Assembly (NCBI GenBank): GCA_900545755.1
Contig: URAG01000017.1
Coordinates: 1-35,138, forward strand
Source of the DNA: an uncultured Cloacibacillus sp.
Lineage (GTDB): Bacteria; Synergistota; Synergistia; Synergistales; Synergistaceae
DNA: 35,138 bases
Reading direction: 5' to 3'
Part shown: one piece after another, positions 23,392 to 31,877 of the stretch
Position numbering within the stretch: position 1 is the stretch's first letter
Layout of the letters: every line of letters starts with the position of its first letter
Program-made: the position numbers and the translations under genes
The notes under the pieces: model-generated
The model's input: the letters and a program-made list of their open reading frames with translations, nothing else
Database searches by the model: none
Told to the model about the DNA's origin: nothing

Positions 23392-25719
23392 CTACCCCCT
23401 GGTTACGTCGAGTATTCCTGATTGGTTGTTCAGCTTCGCAATTATGCGGTACAGATGTTCGAGATCCTTAACCTGAACGTCGGCTACGACGCGTGTGCGC
23501 GTGTTGTTCACCAGGCTTGCCCTGACGTTAGAAACAAGGCCGTCCATCACCGTAATAGTCTGCACGATATCGGCGAGCAGCGACGGTTTGTCAGTCCCCT
23601 CTATCTTGAGCCGGGCCGTGTAGCGCGTGTTCTTCGGAACGCCCCACGATACCGGAACCTGCTTCGCAGGGTCGCTTTTCTCAAGGTTCACGCAGTCTTT
23701 TCTGTGAACCGAGATACCGTGGCTCTGCGTCACGACGCCCGTTATCGCGTCTCCCGGTATCGGGCGGCAGCACTGTGCGAGCGTGACGAGCACTCCCTGA
23801 GTACCGTCGACGACGATTTCTGAGTCTGCTTCCTTGCGCTGTTGCGGCGGTTGGGCCGCTGGCTGTGGTTCGGCGACGGGGGCTTTCGGCGTCTCAGGCG
23901 AGATGCGCCCTAAGATGCTCGACGGTGAATGGTTTCCGCTGCCGACCGCTATAACAAGCTCATCTAGGTTCGCATAGCCGAGCTCGCGCGCTATGTGGGC
24001 GAGCTGAGGCGATATCGACTCAAGCGGGTTCTCTACCCCCGGATTCCTGCGCGACGCCTCTTTTTCAAGAAGTTCGCGTCCGCGGCGCGATTTTTCCTCG
24101 CGCTCCTGACGCTCCTGCTGACGGAACCAGGATTTAATCTTCGCGCGGGTTCTGCTGGACTTCGCAATCTTAAGCCAGTCGCGAGACGGCTTGCCCTGCG
24201 GCGAGGTCAGTATACGTACAATGTCGCCGTTCTGAAGCTCTTGGTCCATCGGCGCGATACGCCCGTTTATCATCGTGCCTACGCACTTATGCCCTATCTC
24301 AGTGTGTATCGCGTAAGCGAAATCTATCGATGTCGAGCCGTTAGGCACAGATACTACCTTGCCCTTAGGCGTGAAAACGAAGACGTCGCTCGAAAGCACG
24401 TCCGTCTTGAGATTGTCCATAAACTGCGCGCCTGCCGGCGCTTCGTCGCTGTCGCGTCCCTCTGCCGAGGTTTCGAGAGCCTTGCGTATCCACGTAAGCC
24501 CCTTGTCGAGGTTGTCGACCTTCTGCCCACCCTCCTTGTAGTTCCAGTGAGCGGCGATTCCATACTCGGCGAGGAAGTGCATCTCCTTCGTCCTTATCTG
24601 CACCTCTAACGGGTCTCCGTTCGGGCCGACGACAGTCGTGTGCAACGACTGATACATGTTGCTCTTCGGGTTCGCGATGTAGTCGTCGAAGAGGCCGGGT
24701 ATCGGCTTCCATATTGTATGGACGAGGCCGAGAACCTGATAGCACTCGCCGACGGTTTTAACTATCACACGCAGCGCGAGAAGGTCGTAGAGCTGTTCAA
24801 GCGAAAGGTTCTTGCGGCGCATCTTTTCGTAGATGCTGTAGAAATGCTTCGGCCGCCCTTTTATCGAGGCTTCGATGCCCTCCTCCTTGAGCTTGTTTGA
24901 GAGGATGTCCATTGCCTCTTTTATTATCATCTCGCGCTCGGGCAGTTTTTTGCGAACTCGCCGCTTGATGTCGTAGTACATCTCAGGGTCAAGTATTCTG
25001 AAAGAAAGGTCCTCGAGCTCCCGCTTGACCTGATAAATGCCCAAGCGATGCGCGAGCGGAGCATATATCTCAAGCGTTTCACGCGCTATAGAAAGCTGCT
25101 TTTCGCGGCGGTGCGACGAGATCGTGCGCATGTTATGCAGGCGGTCGGCGAGCTTGATGAGCACGACGCGGATGTCCTTCGCCATGACGACGAACATCTT
25201 GCGTAAGTTCTCGGCCTGGTATTCTTCGACTGATTTAAACTGGAGCTTTCCAAGCTTTGTGACACCGTCGACGAGAGTCACCACCTCTTCGCCGAAGCGC
25301 TCTTTGAGCTGCTCGCCGGTGACGCTCGTGTCTTCAAGCACATCATGGAGCAGAGCCGCTATTATAGTCTCGCGGTCCATCTCCATGCCGGCAAGTATCG
25401 AGGCGACGCTGACAGTGTGGATTATGTACGGTTCGCCGGTGTAGCGGCGCTGGCTGCCGTGCGCCTCGGATGAAAATACAAAGGTCTCGCCAATCGCCTT
25501 CATGTCGTCCTTCGGCATGTAGAGCGACGCCTTGCTCCACAGATCCTGCCATGCGAGACGAAGTGAGGCGACTCGCTGGTCCTCCGGTATGCGCCCCCAG
25601 TAGCCTTCCATAAGGGCCCGGTTTTCTTTTTCGCCTATCGAGAACCCTCTAGTGCCTCCTATTTCAGAAAGATGAGCAGACCTGACGTTGACGGCGCCGC
25701 TTTTCTTTTCTTCGTTCAC
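23392..25719 (-). CDS. rel: Long RelA/SpoT-family (p)ppGpp synthetase/hydrolase
   Basis: This long RSH protein makes and degrades the stringent-response alarmone (p)ppGpp. The 775 residues contain, in order, an HD hydrolase domain with HDVLEDT (125-131) and ADRLHN intact, a synthetase domain (about 285-400), a TGS domain (about 446-510), a helical region, a Pro/Gln-rich linker (about 607-635), a zinc-finger-like CC motif (650-651) and a C-terminal ACT domain. The hydrolase residues argue for a bifunctional enzyme. However, the synthetase loop reads GLFDDYIANPK, where bifunctional enzymes have RxKD and monofunctional RelA has ExDD. GTG at 25719 with GAGGG upstream is the chosen start, 16 bases after recJ. 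The upstream open frame overlaps recJ and is not included. Confidence 0.94.
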   Translation of the reverse strand: MNEEKKSGAVNVRSAHLSEIGGTRGFSIGEKENRALMEGYWGRIPEDQRVASLRLAWQDLWSKASLYMPKDDMKAIGETFVFSSEAHGSQRRYTGEPYIIHTVSVASILAGMEMDRETIIAALLHDVLEDTSVTGEQLKERFGEEVVTLVDGVTKLGKLQFKSVEEYQAENLRKMFVVMAKDIRVVLIKLADRLHNMRTISSHRREKQLSIARETLEIYAPLAHRLGIYQVKRELEDLSFRILDPEMYYDIKRRVRKKLPEREMIIKEAMDILSNKLKEEGIEASIKGRPKHFYSIYEKMRRKNLSLEQLYDLLALRVIVKTVGECYQVLGLVHTIWKPIPGLFDDYIANPKSNMYQSLHTTVVGPNGDPLEVQIRTKEMHFLAEYGIAAHWNYKEGGQKVDNLDKGLTWIRKALETSAEGRDSDEAPAGAQFMDNLKTDVLSSDVFVFTPKGKVVSVPNGSTSIDFAYAIHTEIGHKCVGTMINGRIAPMDQELQNGDIVRILTSPQGKPSRDWLKIAKSSRTRAKIKSWFRQQERQEREEKSRRGRELLEKEASRRNPGVENPLESISPQLAHIARELGYANLDELVIAVGSGNHSPSSILGRISPETPKAPVAEPQPAAQPPQQRKEADSEIVVDGTQGVLVTLAQCCRPIPGDAITGVVTQSHGISVHRKDCVNLEKSDPAKQVPVSWGVPKNTRYTARLKIEGTDKPSLLADIVQTITVMDGLVSNVRASLVNNTRTRVVADVQVKDLEHLYRIIAKLNNQSGILDVTRG

Positions 25720-25735
25720 TGCCGACCGCCCTCTT

Positions 25736-27415
25736 TCAATCAGTTTTCGATTCTCTGGCCACCATTTTTTCAAGCACAAACTGGAGCGACGTAATGTTAC
25801 GCCACGTATCGATCCGAGGCTTGTAGACCCAGCCGTCAAGCCACTCGCAACCGCCGCTGAACATATCCGCAGCACCGAACGCTAGCAGCGAGACGGAGCC
25901 AAGCGAAACCTTGACATGCTTGCCTCCCTTGCCAAGCTGCGTGATGGACATCTTACCGTTATACGGCGCGTATAGCATCGGCGCTGGATTGTCCATCCCG
26001 AAAGGGCCGAGCGCGGAGGCCTCAGTCCAAGTCTTCATGTCGAGGTTCGCTGGATTCCAGAAAAGCAGTTCTTCCTTCTCTCCGACGACCTTTACGCCGG
26101 AGAGTATCTCTTCCATCTTCTCGCGCACCGTCTGCCAGTTTTCCATCTTTACGCTGAATCCGGCCGCAAGACGATGTCCGCCCCATGTGTTGAGGAGCGG
26201 TGCAAGCTGCTTCAGCACACCTACCGCGTCGCCGCCAGCCGGCATTCGCAGCGTGCCGCGCATAATCGTGTTGCCGACTGATGCCGCGAGTGCGACAGGA
26301 GCGTTGCGATCGCCGCATATGCGGCTTGCGACGCTGCTGAGCACGCCGACGGACCAGTCCTCGCTTGTCAGCACATATTTGAATTTATCGCCGGCCAGAC
26401 TATCGACCTGTTCTAGTATTTTCGTGGAAAGTTCGCGCCGTTTGCGGTTCAACGCGATGAGTTTGCCAACCTTTCCAGCGAGATCCTTGCCGGGAAAGAG
26501 CACTTCGACCGCAAGGTCAGCGAGATAGAGGCGGCCAGCTGCGTTGAGGCATGGAATGACACGCATAGCGAGATCCTCCGTGTCTATCGAAGACGGCGAT
26601 ATGCCGAGCTGCTCCATGAGGAGGTTTAGGCCGGGGCGCGCCTTTGAACGTATAGAATTTATGCCCTCACGCACAAGCGCGCGGTTGAGCGAAGAAGAGA
26701 GCGAGACGCAGTCAGCTATCGTAGCGAGCGCAACGACGTCGAGAAGCTTCATCAGCTGGCGGCGCGTCATAAGCTCATTCTGCCATATCCAGCACCAGAG
26801 CACGGCTGTGGCGCAAAGGCGTTTTGCTGTGCTGTCGCCGCATATCTGCGGGTTCACGAGCGTGTCGCTCTCGGCCCGTTTGCCCTCGACAAGGTGATGG
26901 TCGAAGATGACGACTGGGATGCCGTTCCTTTTCAAAATTTCGACTGACTCACCATCCTGCGTACCACAGTCGACGACGATGACGAGGTCGCATTTACGTT
27001 TCGCGATAATCTGCGCGACGTCTTTGTGGAGGCCGTAGCCTTGGTTGAAGCGGTGCGGGATGAAATAGCGCACGTGCGCACCCTTCGAAAGCGCAAGCTC
27101 CATTGCAATAGCCGTCGCCGATATGCCGTCCACGTCGTAGTCACCATAGACAACGACGTGGGAGGACGAATCAAGGCCGCGCACCAGCGCAGCCGCGTTA
27201 GCATTGTCTGCGCCTAGGTTGAGCTTTTCAAGAAGCTGCGGCAGGTACGGCGAAAGCCAGTTCTCAACCTCCTTAGGCATAACATCGGCTGTCAGGCCGC
27301 GCATCTCAAGCAGAGAAGCCTGGAGTGGAGAGCAGTTGAACTTTGCCGCTATCTGCGCAGATACTTCCGTCTGGGTATGGATATTGAGAGAATCCTTCGC
27401 GCAGCGAACAACCAA
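25736..27415 (-). CDS. recJ: RecJ-like single-stranded-DNA exonuclease
   Basis: RecJ degrades single-stranded DNA 5' to 3' in recombination and mismatch repair. The 559-residue protein has the DHH-family motifs in order: YGDYDVDGISAT (about 94-105), VVDCGT, IFDHH (the DHH signature) and ATIADCVSL. A DHHA1 domain follows, with the GGH motif in TWGGHRLAAGFSV, and then a C-terminal OB-like domain. Length is normal. The predicted start is TTG at 27415, three bases after the lapA-like gene. The ribosome-binding site there is weak (CGGAA), so the exact start is uncertain by several codons. Confidence 0.92.
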   Translation of the reverse strand: MVVRCAKDSLNIHTQTEVSAQIAAKFNCSPLQASLLEMRGLTADVMPKEVENWLSPYLPQLLEKLNLGADNANAAALVRGLDSSSHVVVYGDYDVDGISATAIAMELALSKGAHVRYFIPHRFNQGYGLHKDVAQIIAKRKCDLVIVVDCGTQDGESVEILKRNGIPVVIFDHHLVEGKRAESDTLVNPQICGDSTAKRLCATAVLWCWIWQNELMTRRQLMKLLDVVALATIADCVSLSSSLNRALVREGINSIRSKARPGLNLLMEQLGISPSSIDTEDLAMRVIPCLNAAGRLYLADLAVEVLFPGKDLAGKVGKLIALNRKRRELSTKILEQVDSLAGDKFKYVLTSEDWSVGVLSSVASRICGDRNAPVALAASVGNTIMRGTLRMPAGGDAVGVLKQLAPLLNTWGGHRLAAGFSVKMENWQTVREKMEEILSGVKVVGEKEELLFWNPANLDMKTWTEASALGPFGMDNPAPMLYAPYNGKMSITQLGKGGKHVKVSLGSVSLLAFGAADMFSGGCEWLDGWVYKPRIDTWRNITSLQFVLEKMVARESKTD

Positions 27416-27418
27416 TGA

Positions 27419-27778
27419 TTATTCCGCCGTTTCCGATGTCTGTGGTTCACTGATTTTCGTATCCGCCGCTTCGACGGCCTGCTGCTTCAGCGTCACGGAT
27501 TCGAGTATCGCTTTCTTTTCCTGCTCAAGCGCGGCTATCTTGTCGTCCTTTTCCTTGAGCTGCTTCTTGAGCTTCGAGCGGACCTCGAAAACCGAGAAGA
27601 GCGAGAAGAACCACATTACAGCGGCCCCGGTCGAGAACAGCACGACCTCCCACACGCCCTGCGGGAGAGTCCACTGCCAGAAAATAAACTTTACGGTGAC
27701 GTCGCCTATGTTCTGGAAGGCGAAGAGTGCGGAAAGAAACATCGTAATCACAATCGCAAGTACGTAACTTTTCAACAT
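27419..27778 (-). CDS. LapA-domain (DUF1049) small membrane protein
   Basis: This 119-residue protein has two membrane helices (about 4-24 and 43-66) followed by a long coiled coil (about 68-105) rich in Lys and Glu, which is the LapA/DUF1049 architecture. In Enterobacteria the related LapA works with LapB on lipopolysaccharide assembly; no lapB is visible here, so that role cannot be carried over. The ATG at 27778 has AGGAGGG a few bases upstream; translation further upstream would read through the promoter region. It is the first gene after the secF terminator and probably heads the long central run. Confidence 0.8.
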   Translation of the reverse strand: MLKSYVLAIVITMFLSALFAFQNIGDVTVKFIFWQWTLPQGVWEVVLFSTGAAVMWFFSLFSVFEVRSKLKKQLKEKDDKIAALEQEKKAILESVTLKQQAVEAADTKISEPQTSETAE

Positions 27779-27840
27779 AATCCCTCCTGCGGCACTGGCA
27801 GTAAAATCCGACCGGTGCCCCATCTTCATATACAGCACAT

Positions 27841-27849
27841 ATAATACCA
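27841..27849 (-). promoter_or_regulatory. Possible extended -10 promoter before the LapA-like gene
   Basis: On the minus strand TGG followed by TATTAT forms an extended -10 element (TGnTATTAT) directly after the secF terminator and about 60 bases ahead of the LapA-like start. No good -35 is visible, which is common for extended -10 promoters. A promoter is expected here because the strong terminator just upstream would otherwise cut off the 21-gene run. Confidence 0.4.
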
Positions 27850-27854
27850 TAAGA

Positions 27855-27895
27855 CAAAAAAAATCTCTCCCACAACCGGCTGCAGGAGAGATTTT
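27855..27895 (-). terminator. Rho-independent terminator of yajC-secD-secF
   Basis: Read on the minus strand, AAAATCTCTCC pairs with GGAGAGATTTT across a 14-base loop and is followed by a run of T (eight T in all). It begins about 20 bases after the secF stop. Confidence 0.88.
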
Positions 27896-27914
27896 CTATA
27901 TATGTGGAGAAGCT

Positions 27915-28796
27915 TCAGTATTTAGGCGAGCGCTGATACCAGACGACGAGAAGACCGCCAGCAATACATATCGAGCTGTAGGAACCAGCTAGGATTCCGA
28001 TAAGAAATGCAAAGGCAAAGTTGCTGATGACCTCGCCGCCCCATATATACATCGCAATGACCGGAAGCAGCGTCGTAAGTGAGGTGTTGATCGTGCGAGA
28101 GAGCGTCTGGTTGATAGCTTTGTTGACGAGCTCCGCTATGCCCTTTGAACGCACGTCGCCCCAGTTCTCCCTCACACGGTCGAGTACGACTATCGAGTCG
28201 TTCAACGAATATCCCGCTATGGTGAGAATGGCCGCGATAAAGGTTACGGAAATTTCCTTTCCCGTAAGGCTGTACGCCCCGAGCATAATTATCACGTCGT
28301 GCATGAGCGCCGCGACCGCGACGGCCCCGAAGCGGAAGCGGAAGCGGTAAGCCATGTAGAGCAGTATGGCCGCAAGAGCGAGCGAAAGCGACAATATAGC
28401 CTGCATACGCAGCTCGCCGCCGACGACCGGCCCTATCGTGTCTATGCGCAGCACCTTGTACTGGCCTATGTCGGAGCCGAGCGCAGCGAGGACAGCCTTG
28501 CGCACTTCGTCGTCTTGAGCCTGGAAGCGGAGCAGTATCGCTTTTTCGTCGAAGGCCTGTATCGTCGCGCCGCCTTGGCCTATCTTTGTAAGCGCGGCGC
28601 GGACGTCGCCGACGTCGACCGGCTTTTCAAACTCGACTTGAAGGACGAGACCGCCCGTGAAGTCTACTCCGAAATTCAGACCTTTCGTCGCAAGCAGCGC
28701 TATCGAGGCAACGATGAGGACGGCGCTGATGCTGATAAGGATTTTCCTGTACTGGATGAACGGGATGTTCACTTTTGTGGGATCAAAAAACGTCAT
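27915..28796 (-). CDS. secF: Protein translocase subunit SecF
   Basis: SecF pairs with SecD to use the proton gradient to pull proteins through SecYEG into the periplasm. The 293-residue protein has six membrane helices with a large periplasmic loop after the first one. It shows SecF signatures such as GVDFTGGLVLQVEF (about 44-57) and the C-terminal helices containing GYSLNDSIVVLDRVREN (about 194-210). It starts 12 bases after secD with GGAGG in the overlap region, and its stop is followed by a strong terminator. Confidence 0.96.
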   Translation of the reverse strand: MTFFDPTKVNIPFIQYRKILISISAVLIVASIALLATKGLNFGVDFTGGLVLQVEFEKPVDVGDVRAALTKIGQGGATIQAFDEKAILLRFQAQDDEVRKAVLAALGSDIGQYKVLRIDTIGPVVGGELRMQAILSLSLALAAILLYMAYRFRFRFGAVAVAALMHDVIIMLGAYSLTGKEISVTFIAAILTIAGYSLNDSIVVLDRVRENWGDVRSKGIAELVNKAINQTLSRTINTSLTTLLPVIAMYIWGGEVISNFAFAFLIGILAGSYSSICIAGGLLVVWYQRSPKY

Positions 28797-28808
28797 CGTC
28801 CGCGCCTC

Positions 28809-30191
28809 CTATATAGTCTGTTTCCTGCGCGCAGAGAGCGCTATACCGAGCAGCGTGCGCGTCACGACGACGTTGCAGAAGACCGACGCGACGATGCCTA
28901 TGCTTAAAGTTACAGCGAAGCCGCGAATCGGGCCGCTTCCGAAATAGAAGAGTATCGCGGCGGCGATGAGCGTCGTGATGTTAGAGTCGAGGATTACAAC
29001 TAAAGCCTTACGGAATCCAGCGTCGAGAGCCGCCATCGTCGTTTTCCCGGAACGCAGCTCCTCTTTCATTCGTTCGTATATCAGTATATTGCCGTCGACA
29101 GCCATGCCTATCGTCAACACCATACCTCCGATGCCAGGCAGCGTAAGCGTAGAATGCAGCGCTATCATCATTGCAACGACAAGCAGCATCGCGGCACAGA
29201 GCGCAATGTCCGCGGCAATTCCGAGGAAACCGTAGTAGACCAACATGAAAACAACTACGAGAGCCGCACCTATAAGTCCGGACTTGACGCCGTCGCGCAC
29301 AGAGTCGGCTCCTAGCGAAGGCCCGACTGATCTGTTTTCAAGAATTTCGACTGCGACGGGAAGGGCGCCAGCGCGCAGCATGATGGCAAGCCTGTTGGCC
29401 TCTTCAGTTGTGAAGGATCCAGTTATCTGCGCTTCCCCGCCTGATATGCGCTGCTGAACTACGGGCGCTGAAATAACCGTTCCATCGAGAACTATGGCTA
29501 TCTGTTTGTTGATGTTGGCGGCCGTTGCTTCGTCGAAGAGCTTCGCACCCTCGGCGTTGAAGGTCAGCGATACCGCAGCTTTGCCGAACTGGTCGAACGT
29601 CGTCTCAGCCTTCGTCAGGTCGCCGCCGCTGACATACTGTTTCCCGAGTAAATAAGCACCGCCATCTTCGCTGCTTGCAACGGTCATCCCAGGGTTGTCC
29701 TTGACCGCTTCTTTCATCTGCTCTATATATACGCTGATTTCGTCTTTAGCCCTCTGCCAACGTTCCTGAGCGGCTTTGAACTGTTCATCGCTGTCGTAGT
29801 TCGAGCGGATAGGCTCAAGCGGCATCCTTGGCGATTCGCCAAGTACCTGGCGGAATTGCAACACAGCAGTGCGCCCTATAAGGTCGAGCGCCGCCTCCGG
29901 GTCGTCTACGCCCGGAAGTCCTATCGCGATGCGGTCGTCGCCCTCGCGCTGTATTATCGGCTCAACTATGCCGTACTGGTCGATTCTCGAGCGCAGGACG
30001 ACGAGAAGCCTGTCTATACTATCCGGCGTCAGCGGGCTTTCTGGAGTTCCTTTAGCCTGAAGAACTATATGCACGCCGCCGCTGAGGTCGAGCCCCAGAC
30101 GCATTTTCCCTTTTATCGGAAAAGCCACCACGGCGGCTATGACGATGACGGCGACGACGACGATCAGCCGCCATTTGTCTCTTTTCAGCAT
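28809..30191 (-). CDS. secD: Protein translocase subunit SecD
   Basis: SecD forms the large RND-like half of the SecDF motor. The 460-residue protein has a first membrane helix (about 9-25), the conserved RLGLDLSGGVHIVLQA (about 31-46), a large periplasmic region with P1 and head subdomains, and five C-terminal helices including GMAVDGNILIYERMKEE. Length is in the normal range for non-Enterobacterial SecD. AGGAGG lies upstream of the ATG. A 104-base gap separates it from yajC. Confidence 0.96.
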   Translation of the reverse strand: MLKRDKWRLIVVVAVIVIAAVVAFPIKGKMRLGLDLSGGVHIVLQAKGTPESPLTPDSIDRLLVVLRSRIDQYGIVEPIIQREGDDRIAIGLPGVDDPEAALDLIGRTAVLQFRQVLGESPRMPLEPIRSNYDSDEQFKAAQERWQRAKDEISVYIEQMKEAVKDNPGMTVASSEDGGAYLLGKQYVSGGDLTKAETTFDQFGKAAVSLTFNAEGAKLFDEATAANINKQIAIVLDGTVISAPVVQQRISGGEAQITGSFTTEEANRLAIMLRAGALPVAVEILENRSVGPSLGADSVRDGVKSGLIGAALVVVFMLVYYGFLGIAADIALCAAMLLVVAMMIALHSTLTLPGIGGMVLTIGMAVDGNILIYERMKEELRSGKTTMAALDAGFRKALVVILDSNITTLIAAAILFYFGSGPIRGFAVTLSIGIVASVFCNVVVTRTLLGIALSARRKQTI

Positions 30192-30295
30192 CTATTTGCG
30201 CCTCCTCACAAAGAAAACGGAGTGGACTACTATGCGCCGTCCTCTCCGTAAAATGTCAAAACTTTCTTTAGGACGTCAGTCTTTATGACCTCGTC

Positions 30296-30766
30296 TTATT
30301 TTTCGAAGCCTTCACCGACCTGTGCACGCGGCTTCTCTCCTGCTGTGGGCTGATGAGGCTCAGCATCAACCGGATTCTCCTCTGCCGTCTTGGCGTCAGC
30401 CGTGACCGGGAGTTCTTCTTCCGGCTTCGTTTCCTCAGCGGGCTGCTCGTTCTTCTTACTCTTCTTTTTCTTGGGCTGCTGCGGCGCGGAGCTACCTTCG
30501 CCCTTCTTCATCGAAATGGAACTCTTGAGGATGCGGGCTTTGACGCCTTCGTCAAGCTCAATCAGATAACTGTCGTCAAGAATCTCGCGAACAATGCCGA
30601 AAAACCCGCCTGCAGTAATAACAGTGTCACCCTTGCTGATACTAGCGAGCATCTCGTCATGTGCTTTCTGCTTTTTCTTCTGCGGTCTGATGATCATGAA
30701 ATAGAAAATCGCCGCGAACATCGCGAGGGGCAACATCATCCCCATTAATCCGCCCTGCTGCTCCAA
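30296..30766 (-). CDS. yajC: YajC preprotein translocase subunit with long charged tail
   Basis: YajC is a small accessory of SecDF. The N-terminal half is typical: one membrane helix (about 10-25), then FMIIRPQKKKQKAHDEM and the beta domain with GDTVITAGGFFGIV. The family is usually about 85-110 residues; this one is 156, with a tail of about 60 residues made mostly of Lys, Glu, Pro and Ala that looks disordered. The start is TTG at 30766 with AGGAGGAG upstream. Its position directly before secD and secF is the canonical one. Confidence 0.93.
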   Translation of the reverse strand: MEQQGGLMGMMLPLAMFAAIFYFMIIRPQKKKQKAHDEMLASISKGDTVITAGGFFGIVREILDDSYLIELDEGVKARILKSSISMKKGEGSSAPQQPKKKKSKKNEQPAEETKPEEELPVTADAKTAEENPVDAEPHQPTAGEKPRAQVGEGFEK

Positions 30767-30820
30767 AGAAAACTCCTCCTTACAAAATTGTTCGATTCGC
30801 CTCTATGCGTAACAACGGCT

Positions 30821-30829
30821 ATTTTAGCA
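30821..30829 (-). promoter_or_regulatory. Possible extended -10 promoter of yajC-secDF
   Basis: Minus-strand TGC plus TAAAAT forms an extended -10 about 55 bases ahead of the yajC TTG, in an AT-rich 105-base gap after rex. The -35 region is poor. No terminator is evident between rex and this site, so yajC may also be reached by read-through. Confidence 0.4.
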
Positions 30830-30871
30830 TGAGATTGACATTTCTGACTATTCGTTTTGCTCCAAATAAGG

Positions 30872-31498
30872 CTATTTTTCACGCTCCTTGAGGAAGAAAA
30901 GCAACTTTTCGAGTTCTACGAATATGTCGACACGGTAGAAGAGTATCCTATCTGGAACAACGACCGTCGCCGGCGTAAAGGCGAGAATCCCTTTGAGCGT
31001 CGACGACGCGGCGGCTTTGTCGACGCAGGACTGCGCAGCAGCGGCCGGAACTGCAAGTATAAGCACTTCTATGTTGCGCTCCTCCATAACCTTCGCAATG
31101 TCGTCGACGTGAAAGCAGTCGACGCCCATCAGCTTCTTGCCTACCTTATCCGGGTCTACGTCGAAGAGCGCCTCTACGCTGAATTTATAGCTTTTGAAGG
31201 CGGCGTGCCCCATAAGTGCGGTGCCGAGGTTTCCGACTCCGGCGAGCGCTACATGCCAAACTCTCGGTGAAGCCAGTATGTTTTCTATGTGCGTGCAGAG
31301 GCGGTTGACGTGATAACCGACGCCGCGCTTGCCTATCTCGCCAAAGTATGACAGATCCTTCCTGACCTGGCTCGCCTTTATACCGAGCATCTCACCCATT
31401 TGGAGCGAAGAGACAACCTTGCGTCCCTCTTCCTTCATCATTATAAGCAGACGGTAATACTGTATGAGCCTTTCTACCGTCGGTTCCGCTACCTTCAT
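30872..31498 (-). CDS. rex: Redox-sensing transcriptional repressor Rex
   Basis: Rex represses fermentation and anaerobic respiration genes until the NADH/NAD+ ratio rises. The 208-residue protein has an N-terminal winged helix (about 1-80, including RKDLSYFGEIGKRGVGY) and a Rossmann domain with GVGNLG (about 87-92) for NAD(H), followed by ALFDVDPDKVG, where the Asp sits at the end of the second strand as expected. Length matches the family. The ATG at 31498 has GAAGGAGG upstream with long spacing (13 bases). It follows the S4-domain gene by 81 bases. No full Rex operator is evident nearby. Confidence 0.95.
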   Translation of the reverse strand: MKVAEPTVERLIQYYRLLIMMKEEGRKVVSSLQMGEMLGIKASQVRKDLSYFGEIGKRGVGYHVNRLCTHIENILASPRVWHVALAGVGNLGTALMGHAAFKSYKFSVEALFDVDPDKVGKKLMGVDCFHVDDIAKVMEERNIEVLILAVPAAAAQSCVDKAAASSTLKGILAFTPATVVVPDRILFYRVDIFVELEKLLFFLKEREK

Positions 31499-31579
31499 AA
31501 CGAATGCTCGTCCTCCTTCATCCTGCAGTTCCGCTATGCGCGATAACCGCCATGTTTCGCAAAAGCTTTTATTATAAGG

Positions 31580-31852
31580 CTACCAGGGTTTTTCCTCCTG
31601 GCTGACCTGCTTCTCCTCTATGACAGAGTACGCCGGCGCGCCGCGCTTGAGCGCGGCTTCATCCGCGTTCTCCACTTTCACGCTGAGCACGCGCCTAGGA
31701 TAGGCTACCTCAACGGTGTCGCTGCAGTGTACATCGGCAGACGGCTTGCATTGCCTACCGTTGAGCCTAACGGCTCCGATTTCAGCCATTTCCTGCGCCA
31801 CGGTCCTGCGTTTGACAAGGCGCGAGAGCTTCAAAAATTTATCCAGTCTCAA
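31580..31852 (-). CDS. rqcP: S4-domain RNA-binding protein (RqcP/YabO-like)
   Basis: RqcP (YabO) assists RqcH in adding C-terminal alanine tails to nascent chains on stalled 50S subunits. The 90-residue protein has a complete S4 domain at residues 1-60, with RLDKFLKLSRLVKRR at the start and AVRLNGRQCKPS in the middle. The rest is a short acidic/lysine-rich tail. The start is TTG at 31852 with GGAGG eight bases upstream, 20-30 bases after a near-consensus promoter. It may instead be a heat-shock protein 15-like S4 protein; the small size and RqcP-like N-terminus favour the first reading. RqcH itself is not in the window. Confidence 0.8.
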   Translation of the reverse strand: MRLDKFLKLSRLVKRRTVAQEMAEIGAVRLNGRQCKPSADVHCSDTVEVAYPRRVLSVKVENADEAALKRGAPAYSVIEEKQVSQEEKPW

Positions 31853-31877
31853 GCAGGCCACCTCCGCAATGTGAAAA

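Noticed and set aside
30229..30259. TTGACA (30254-30259) upstream of secD that might be a promoter
   Set aside because: The only -10-like hexamer, CATAGT, is 19 bases away and matches poorly, so I do not call an internal promoter here.
30817..30878. A nine-base direct repeat (GGCTATTTT on the plus strand) in the rex-yajC gap
   Set aside because: Two copies of a short AT-rich word overlapping a possible -10 and the rex end are likely chance, and no inverted symmetry or operator pattern is present.
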